From assembly GCA_025526935.1 (NCBI GenBank), contig JAHLKD010000083.1, positions 62,001-126,000 of the forward strand: a DNA stretch of 64,000 bases, given 5' to 3'. This document shows, piece by piece, positions 57,563-64,000 of the stretch. Position 1 is the first letter of the stretch. Every line of letters begins with the position of its first letter. The notes below the pieces were generated by a model, which had not been told where the DNA came from, did no database searches, and saw only the letters and a list, made by a program, of their open reading frames with translations. A program made the position numbers and the translations under genes. This stretch comes from Cladochytrium replicatum. Lineage: Eukaryota > Chytridiomycota > Chytridiomycetes > Cladochytriales > Cladochytriaceae.

Positions 57563-58694
57563 TCAGTTGAGCACTGTGCCGAAAACGTAGTCCCACAGCT
57601 TGCTGGTGATTCCAAACCCGGCGTCGGGTTGTTTGTAGTGGTGATCAAGATGGTAGGTCTTCATTTCACGGATGTGAGCACCGTATGGCCGACCATGGTG
57701 GAGGTAGTAGTGCATCAGGTCGTACAGAACGTAGCCAAAGTATGTTCCTGCTCCAACAGCGTGAACGACGCCGATAGGAAGGAACACTTTGTACGAGTTG
57801 TAAACAGGCAGGGAGAGCGCGGTGAACAGAACGGGAGGCATGACAAGACGCATTCTAAATAATGAACAAAACGGTTACACGCATGTTTTTAACCTGAATG
57901 CAGTCCCCTTACCCATCCATGGGGAGGTAGTGGTGAATGCCGTGCATCAAAAAGTGGGCAGTGAGGGCATATTTGTTGTCGGGAAGGATATCATCGACGT
58001 GGAACAAGAAACGGTGGATTCCGTACTCGGTAAAAGTCCAGTTCAGAATACCAATGGCGAACATGATTGCGATAGCAGTAGGGCTGTGATAGGTGCTGGC
58101 CATGTAGACATGGTACGCCACAACAGGAAGCCAAACCATGGGAACGACATACCACGGTGTAAGTGTGAACATTTCCAAAAGCGGGTGACCGAAAATGGGA
58201 GCCGACCCCGGACAGTGCCGAGGAATATGGACTTGCTGCATGTAGTAATCCTTTTTGAAGTTCTTCGTCCAAACCTGGTAGAGCATGGGTTTGGTGATGT
58301 CGATGAACTTTTCCTTGTTGGTGTACTCCATGCCATCCTTTCCGTTTTGTGCCGTTGCCGAGGGCTTATCCATCTTCTCATCCGTTGCGAGCTCGCCGAT
58401 GTAATAGTCCGCGAGCATTTCAAAGGCAGCCTCCGAGTGGTTGTGCTCGGTGTGGTCGCGCATGGCCTTCGAAGCATCCTGACCTCCGTACTGCAGAATG
58501 TACTCCTCTCCGCCAGGATGGTCAAACAAGAACTTCGTCATGTCATAAACTGTGGAATGCGACACCACTTTTTAGGGGTTGCACTGGCATGATGTATTGC
58601 ACAAAGTACCTTTTCCATCGACAATGATCCATACCGAGCGTGCGGTGTGGTGCTTAGCAACCTCTGCGGGTGAGAAGAACTTTGTTTCCGCCAT
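57563..58694 (-). CDS. Fatty-acid 2-hydroxylase (Scs7/FA2H type), 3 exons
   Basis: Exons 58610-58694, 57913-58549 and 57563-57854 join in phase to 337 residues. The N-terminal cytochrome b5 domain (residues 1-95) carries the haem-ligand motif FLFDHPGGEEY and the second His in DHTEHNHS. The fatty-acid hydroxylase domain has the His-box series HRFLFH, HFLMHGIHHYLP, HYYLHHG and HLDHHYK that binds the di-iron centre, between hydrophobic helices. The enzyme 2-hydroxylates very-long-chain fatty acids of sphingolipids in the ER. Length and layout match Scs7/FA2H (about 370-385 aa) with a slightly shorter linker. The introns are 60 and 58 nt. Confidence 0.95.
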
Positions 58695-58955
58695 TTTTCG
58701 TCTTTCCGGGTGAATCGAATCGAATCGACGCCAGACAGCGATTCGTTGTGAAACCGTCGTCCACAGCCACTGGTGCAAAATTTTGGATCCGTTGAAAAAA
58801 ACAATAAACAGATCAGAGGATCAGAGCACTAGTGAGTGATCAAGATGCAAGAGCAACAATGTGTACAGCCATCACAAATACCCCAAGTAAATGTTTGCCC
58901 GTCCCTTTTTTGTCGTAGATCCGGTGAAGTTGCAGAAGACGAATCAATCCAAATG

Positions 58956-59843
58956 CTACGTCAGTGTGTACCTCAATAGTGTGAAAGCTAAACACATACA
59001 AAATGGACAATGCACCAAAAAACAGTTCTTTGTTGCCAGTGCAAGCTTGACCGCCTCCTTCTGCGCATCATTCAAACCCTTGCCAAAGAACTCGACATTC
59101 TTTGACAAATCCATGTCGAAAGTCGGAGCCTGCAAGCCAAACAAGACACGAAGCAGACTATCCGACGGTTCTCCGCCGGAAGTCTCTCCCATTGCACGAT
59201 TTACATCCTGGAGCGCATAACGCATCCTGTGTACGTGATTGCTTGCCAACGTAAACACCGAGATTCTTGAAACGTCATTTTGGAGCATATCGGGCAAGTA
59301 ATCTTTGAACACAAAAACGACCTTATCCGTCGAGATTCAATACACGACTCCGGAGTCGGCTCGATCAAAGTTTACCGATGATGCACCATCGCCACCAGCC
59401 GACTTTCCTCGTGCAGTTGATTTTGGTTTCGCGACTTTCTAAGCTCCATCTGATGCAAGCGGAATACCCCCAACTCACAGCTTGAAGTGTGTAAGCCCCA
59501 AAACGCATGATCTCGTCGTTTTTGATTTCACTACCAAACTCAGAGTCGGTGATATCGTTGCGATCGAAGAGTACGATCTACAAGACTGAATGCCAAACGC
59601 ATGATTAAATGAACATTTTGGTGTTCGATCCCCAAAGTTAGTCAAGTACTTCTTTCCGCCAAGACCAGTTCGAATAGAGTACAACTGCAAATTACCCAAT
59701 GTGACCCCGTTACGCTGTAATTCCTGGGGAGAATAGAGCGACCTGTTCTGCAGCACCTCATCGTTGTCGCATTTCTCCTGCTCGTCGATCAGACAGGCAA
59801 GTTCGTTCACGAAATCGGGCGAATCGGTGAGCCACCAAACCAA
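58956..59843 (-). pseudogene. IGHMBP2/SMUBP-2-like helicase relic, truncated and internally inverted
   Basis: The 5' piece (59640-59843) reads LQRNGVTLGNLQLYSIRTGL and GKKYLTNFGDR, matching the N-terminus of IGHMBP2-type superfamily-1 helicases, but has no ATG. The 3' piece (58990-59400) reads SGVVY, an in-frame TGA, ISTDKVVFVF, then SRISVFTLASNHVHRMRYAL and LNDAQKEAVKLALATKN. It breaks off exactly where the Walker A GPPGTGKT should follow, so the whole ATPase core is missing. Between the two pieces the expected strand is uninformative, while the opposite strand (59494-59586) reads THDLVVFDFTTKLRVGDIVA, which fits the missing beta-barrel segment. Stop, missing start, truncation and apparent inversion all indicate a dead gene. 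Confidence 0.7.
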
Positions 59844-59874
59844 CCAACGCGTCGATCAGGGCAGGACGTAAGAC

Positions 59875-60739
59875 ATGGCAACTTTCTTTGACACGGCAGT
59901 GCGGCGCTATACGGAGGTGCCCATCGGAGAGGAGGGCATCGATGTCGTCACATTCTTGGAATCCACCGAGGCGCTCATCAAGATGTTTGGTACGGCAAAG
60001 GGTTGGAACACTCCAACTACTCAGGAGCACTGAATCTAGCAAAATCCTTTGGTTTTATTTCCAGATGTTTTGCATCCGACTGCATTTGCTCCAGTCAAAT
60101 CTGATATGAACGGGAACGTCACGGTATGCGAGCTATGTGGAGTTTTATAAAGTCAAAAATCGCCAACAGACTCCGCCCAAATGCATTGCTAGAAAATCCG
60201 TGAGAGGTTCTTGGTCAGCTCGTCGCATACAACACTCTCCAAAGGCTTGTGGTCGAAGAAGCTAAGGAGAAGAAAAACACTGCTACTGTGGGGTTGATTT
60301 GGTTGAACCGCGGGCTCACGTTCACTTCGCAAGCCCTCCGTCGTAACGTCAACGACCCGAACGAGGAACTGAAGATTTCTTTCCAGAAGGCGTACGAGGT
60401 TACCCTCGCGAAGCACCACTCGTTCTTGGTTCGCCCCATTTTCTCGGTAAGTGCCATTCCCAAAGACGTTCGTGGAATCTCTAGAGCATGTCATGATCTT
60501 GCTTGATCGTTCTCTTTGTGTATGCGAGCAGCATCATTTGTGCTTTATTGAAATTGAATGTTCGATACTAGCTGGCGATGAACGCTTGCCCGTACCGCAA
60601 AGACTTCTACGCTAAACTCGGATCGGATCAGGCAAAGGTGGAGGCACAGATGAAGGAATGGCTAGCGGCACTCGAGAACTGCGTTGCCATCATCACGGCA
60701 TTTTTGAACGACACTGGTTACGAAAAGACTTACGGATGA
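59875..60739 (+). CDS. Glycolipid transfer protein (GLTP), with a suspect frame break
   Basis: Exons 59875-59989, 60065-60123, 60193-60206, 60245-60446 and 60572-60739 can be joined in phase to 185 residues. Conserved GLTP stretches are DVLHPTAFAPVKSDMNGNVT, VGLIWLNRGLTF, AYEVTLAKHHSFLVRPIFS and AMNACPYRKDFY, including the D/N/W/H glycolipid-headgroup site. GLTP moves glycosphingolipids between membranes through the cytosol. Between KIRER and LVVEEAKEKK the model needs a 38-nt intron (60207-60244), shorter than others here. Read without it, the frame after TKIRERFLVSSSHTTL shifts to QRLVVEEA, which is exactly what the family predicts if the CTCTCC at 60235-60240 lost two bases. So either a real tiny intron, a 2-bp insertion mutation, or a sequence error is present. 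The long last intron is 125 nt. Confidence 0.8.
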
Positions 60740-60885
60740 TTTTTTTGGGGATTCAAACTTAAGCTTTTAAGCTATGCAGAGATTGCCAAATTCAAATTCA
60801 CCTTTTTGGTTGCAACTAGCAAAACCCACCTAAAAAAAATGAGATAAATCCGAATGCTTGTCTGAGTGACATTTCGTGGCGCACG

Positions 60886-62815
60886 ATGCCCGACCCACAA
60901 ACCACGAAACGGCCAGAGCGAAAGACCCGCCGAAGGGCCAAGACTGGCAGTGGATCCGGTGGCGTTGAAGCACGAAACAAGCAGCGTGCGCGATTGGTAC
61001 TAGAAGTCAGAAAGATATGGAGACGGTTGTCCTGCAGGTGAAGGATAAACTGTATTCAGAAACCGTCGACACAGAAGCGCTGGCTGATGCGGTAGGTCGG
61101 AATGTCCGTGATGCTTGCATGCAGAAAATTGATTGTTAACTTCAGGTAAAGTATCTGATGCCTGAAGAGTACAGCGAGGTTGTGGATGAACGGGCATTCG
61201 GAGCAATACTCTGCGGATATCCTGGGTGTTCGAACGCTCCACAGGATAATATCAGACTCCCTTAATGAAGCGCTCTGAAGTGGTCATAGAAATTCACAGG
61301 GCGTTACAGGATTTCTCGGAAAGACCTGAAAATTTACGACCTCTCTGAACTGAGTTGCTATTGCTCTTCCAAATGCATGGCTGCATCACGGTTTCTTTCT
61401 AATCAGCTTTCGACAGACCCTGTGTATCTTCGCGACCTTTCAAGGTATCCTTTCCTGATCGATTGTGTTTTTCTCGTCCTAAAACTTGGTTTGATCCCAC
61501 AAGGCACACGCCCATCGAAGTGCTTCCCGCTGAATTTTCAGTATTCGATGTTGAAGTAGCGAGATCGGCTGATGGGCAACGATCGCGACGCGCAGGTCAT
61601 GGGATACGTCAGAGCTCTGCTGAAAACGCTGCCGCCGACAGATTTTGAGCTGAAAGCAGTCAAGGAGCGTGTGGCAGCAGAAACAGCGCCGTCAAAGAAT
61701 AATCAGTCGAAAGTTGAACCCAAATTGACGAATGATGCAACTACACCACAGAATACCACCGTGCCATCAGCAGAAAGGTTTGACGAGATTGAGGGATACA
61801 GGGTTCAAATCAATCGGAAAGGGAACAAGGGTGGTGCGGCGAAGGGTGCCAACGTTGCCATATTGGAGTAGCGATTGCTCCAACACCGAAGCCCACAGCC
61901 TCCCCAACGCAAGTACCTCCGAGAAAGCGAACTTCTATTGTGTCAGCTCAGTTCGTTGAGCCGACGAAGGCGATGGCAGTCCGTGCTGTTGGATGTAAAT
62001 CAAGCACCACCCAGCTGAACAAGCGCGCGCGCGATCGTCTCGCCTCACAAACCACACGTAAAGCCATCTTCGACAAACTACTCTCCTTTGAAGAAGTGAT
62101 TCGCCTTGAGCAGGCGGCACGGAAAGAACCAATTCGACCTTCCGAACAGCCTCGACCCACTATAGCGCCGAACGAAGGTGGATCGTTGACCGACGTAGAT
62201 TTATCTCAGACCGAAGATGAGACTGAGGAGAACTGGCTGAATCCAAGAAAGATGAAAGTTAAGCCGGAACTTAACTTGTTCGGAAGGTGCTGGATAAGGC
62301 TGGCCCGGATGGTGACTGAATCGACAAAGGTGTATCTGCGAGATCCCGATATGAGTTCGGGCGATATTCTTTTGGAAGCAGATGAGACGGAGCTGATGCG
62401 AAAGTCGATTTTCTCGCAGAAGATTGTTCAGACGTGCGTTTTGGCAAGTGATAATTTGCAATGCACTGATTTACTGTTTGACATTTATAGAGTGAATAAT
62501 ATGCGACGGGAGTATGGAATCGTAACGCCACTAAGTGACGACATCATCGGACTCGTTCGAACGCTGTCACTTTCGGAGAACACCGCCGTGTGGCCAGCTG
62601 TTGAAGACTGGACTGTCGCGGTGGTTTATGTAAAGACGTAAGTTTCGATTTCACGTTCGTTGAACTTTTTTTACCTCTCTATGAAGTCTCTCCAAGCGTT
62701 TGCCTGGCCTCGCGAAGGAAACAGAGGTCCCTGAACTTTGGATCTCTATGCTTGAGCGTGCAGATGGAATCACCGTCGATCACCTATCTGCTTTTTGCGG
62801 GCTGTTCGCATAATT
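60886..62815 (+). pseudogene. RPAP2/Rtr1-like RNA polymerase II CTD phosphatase, frame-broken
   Basis: The order of motifs is that of RPAP2: a basic N-terminus (PERKTRRRAKTGSG) from the ATG at 60886, KYLMPEEYSEVVDERAFGAI, LCGYPGC, RYRISRKDLKIYDLSEL, and CYCSSKC; the last two Cys clusters bind the zinc of the Rtr1 domain. Then VYLRDLS and HTPIEVLPAEF, and a long variable C-terminal part to about 62640 with a last exon ending CGLFA. Two introns (about 61087-61144 and 61445-61501) keep phase. Frame breaks without usable splice sites occur near 60998-61010, 61245-61300, 61560-61575 and 61860-61875. A working enzyme would remove Ser5 phosphate from the CTD. So many breaks suggest a pseudogene, or poor local sequence. 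Confidence 0.6.
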
Positions 62816-63340
62816 TCCATTGTGTGTACTAAAGTCATGTCAAAAACAGTGAATAAAACTCTGACGATTCCCATCGAATTCTCTCTCTATTCTACTCTAA
62901 ATGCAAAAGGCTCAATTGATGTTTTCTTTTGAGCTGGCTATTTCTTTTGGTCGTTGCCTTCGTTTGCCTCCCCCCATGCCTGAACCACTCAGAATGAAAA
63001 TGGTTTCGGCCAAAGTGGTACGGTGGGATAGCAAGGTGCAGCCAGGGGAACAGAATGATGACGAAATTGATTGGGAGAGAAAGACCTTGGTGATTTGCGA
63101 CAAAACGCTTTGCTCGTCCGCGGAGAGAAGGGGGTCGGAGGTAGATTTGGTCTTCAAGGAGACCAGTTGGGGTATTTGTTCCTGCCATGTTGAAGTACAT
63201 TGCTTTGACACGTCTCCGGACGAGGAATTGCACGATTAAGGATGGTAGCGACGAAGCTCGAGCGCCAGTTCTATCTGGTTCGTCTTGGCCGCGCTGAATC
63301 TGCAGGTCGTCCATCGTTAACTTGTTACTTATAGGCGGTG
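62816..63340. other. Intergenic or unassigned stretch
   Basis: Open frames exist on both strands (plus 62901-63239; minus 62892-63314) but neither shows a family, an intron pattern or clear codon character. A minus-strand frame ending SSKENIN is preceded by a Ser/Leu-rich stretch and could be a small gene. Nothing can be claimed. Confidence 0.3.
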
Positions 63341-64000
63341 ATTTGATTCGAGCTCATTGCTGCCTTGGAGGAAGCTGAGTCCCGCATGCCTTCCGGCCTG
63401 CCGGCAACCAACGGTGCGCGTAAAGTGCAAGGTCTGCCGCCCGTGACTCCCATTCGGTGGGCTAGAGAAATCGGTTGATTGATAAACACTGAATGTTCGC
63501 AGGAATCATCGTTCGCTCTGGTTTGGCCCGTCCAGTTTTCACTGCTGGAAATGACATCACCGAGCTATTCGAGTTCCAGAAGGTAGGTTGAAAGAATCAG
63601 CTGTAAAGACGACACTGCAATAAATATCTTAGTATACCGTAAAGATACATCCAATTCCAGAACATCCAGAATGTGTTCTTGGGACGATTGATGATGTCTC
63701 GTGTCCTGCTGGAGATGCGCTGTTGCGATGTGTTGTGATCAGCGCATTATCACATCGGACATCACCATTGGTTGAAAGTATGGAATCTACTGCCAGTTTA
63801 TTTCATAACCTCACTCTTTGATTCAAGTGAAGTGGCCCTTGGCATCCCGGTTCCTTATCCATGGTTGATACTGCTTGAAAGGTTGCTGGTGGAACGAAGG
63901 CCGCCGAGATGACAATCCAGGCAAAAAATGCTCAACGCAAAGTAAGCACTTGTGTATGGTCTGGTTGAAGCCGTGGTCGACAGCCCAGAAACCCTCATTG
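63341..64000 (+). pseudogene. Enoyl-CoA hydratase/isomerase (ECI-like), decayed, runs off right edge
   Basis: Recognisable pieces are ELIAALEEAESR, an intron (63434-63503, in phase), GIIVRSGLARPVFTAGNDIT (typical crotonase-fold GxFxAGxD loop), TIDDVSCPAGDALL (oxyanion-hole PAGG region, with Asp for the second Gly), QRIITSDITIG, EVALGIPVPYPW, AAEMTIQA, KMLNAK and YGLVEAVVDSPETL. The pieces lie in shifting frames: breaks near 63728, 63770-63830, 63900 and 63925, a deletion of about a dozen residues near 63680, and an in-frame TAA at about 63942 where the family has Glu (NAK-stop-ALVYGL). A nonsense change plus several indels argues for true decay. The parent enzyme shifts double bonds in unsaturated fatty-acid beta-oxidation. 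Confidence 0.7.

Noticed and set aside
58891-59220. Plus-strand frame across the helicase relic
   Set aside because: It is the mirror of the minus-strand segment with clear IGHMBP2-like residues (LNDAQKEAVKLAL) and has no motif of its own.
1-64000. tRNA, rRNA, transposase, reverse transcriptase or viral genes
   Set aside because: No cloverleaf-like sequence with a convincing TPsiC arm, and no integrase/transposase/RT motifs were noticed in any frame.

Overview
This window is nuclear DNA of a fungus, most likely an early-diverging zoosporic one (a chytrid). The reasons are: genes packed on both strands, most of them cut by many 40-60 nt GT-AG introns (donors often GTAAG, GTTTG or GTATG); a typical fungal housekeeping set (gamma-tubulin, MLH1, PCF11, uL6/RPL9, DNA polymerase epsilon, CSN4, Scs7-type hydroxylase); and two receptor/channel genes that ordinary yeasts and moulds lack, a Frizzled-type seven-helix receptor and a CatSper-like sperm/flagellum-type cation channel. 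No tRNA, rRNA, CRISPR array, transposase or organelle signal was seen. All exon models below were built by hand from reading frame, splice-site phase and recalled protein families.

Layout, left to right. 0.9-2.7 kb: two-module Nudix protein (-). 3.4-6.6 kb: MLH1 (+, 9 exons). 6.8-8.0 kb: single-pass membrane protein with an MRH-like ectodomain (-). 8.6-9.1 and 10.1-11.1 kb: a dead and an intact copy of an HSL-type alpha/beta hydrolase (+), with a 67-bp tandem hairpin repeat between them. 11.3-14.0 kb: Frizzled-like receptor (+). 14.3-15.4 kb: PEX11-like gene (+). 15.6-18.6 kb: PCF11 (-). 19.2-19.9 kb: RPL9 (-). 20.3-22.0 kb: zinc-finger Nudix protein (-). 22.1-24.1 kb: gamma-tubulin (-), head to head with 24.1-30.2 kb WDR59 of GATOR2/SEACAT (+). 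30.3-32.9 kb: cytosolic phospholipase A2 (+). 32.9-34.7 kb: decayed esterase (-). 35.2-36.4 kb: N-myristoylated coiled-coil protein (+). 37.4-38.4 kb: CDC73 C-terminal relic (+). 38.5-40.1 kb: CatSper-like channel (-), divergent from 40.2-48.6 kb DNA polymerase epsilon (+). 48.6-50.6 kb: RS-type cyclophilin (-), divergent from 50.7-52.0 kb CSN4 (+). 52.2-53.9 kb: FHA protein with an HMG-box-like stretch (-). 54.5-56.0 kb: four-helix SUR7/PalI-like protein (+). 57.6-58.7 kb: fatty-acid 2-hydroxylase (-). 59.0-64.0 kb: a run of broken genes: IGHMBP2-like helicase (-), GLTP (+), RPAP2/Rtr1 (+) and enoyl-CoA isomerase (+, runs off the end).

The genes do not form operons. Several are housekeeping neighbours sharing very short divergent promoters (42, 55 and 108 bp between start codons). 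Functional themes are genome maintenance (MLH1, POLE, the helicase relic), the RNA polymerase II cycle (PCF11, RPAP2, CDC73 relic, RS-cyclophilin), lipid metabolism (cPLA2, Scs7, GLTP, ECI, PEX11, two hydrolase loci) and sensing/motility (Frizzled-like receptor, CatSper-like channel, gamma-tubulin). The most notable points are the receptor and channel, the extreme promoter compaction, and the clustering of decayed genes at the right end, one of which carries what looks like a micro-inversion.
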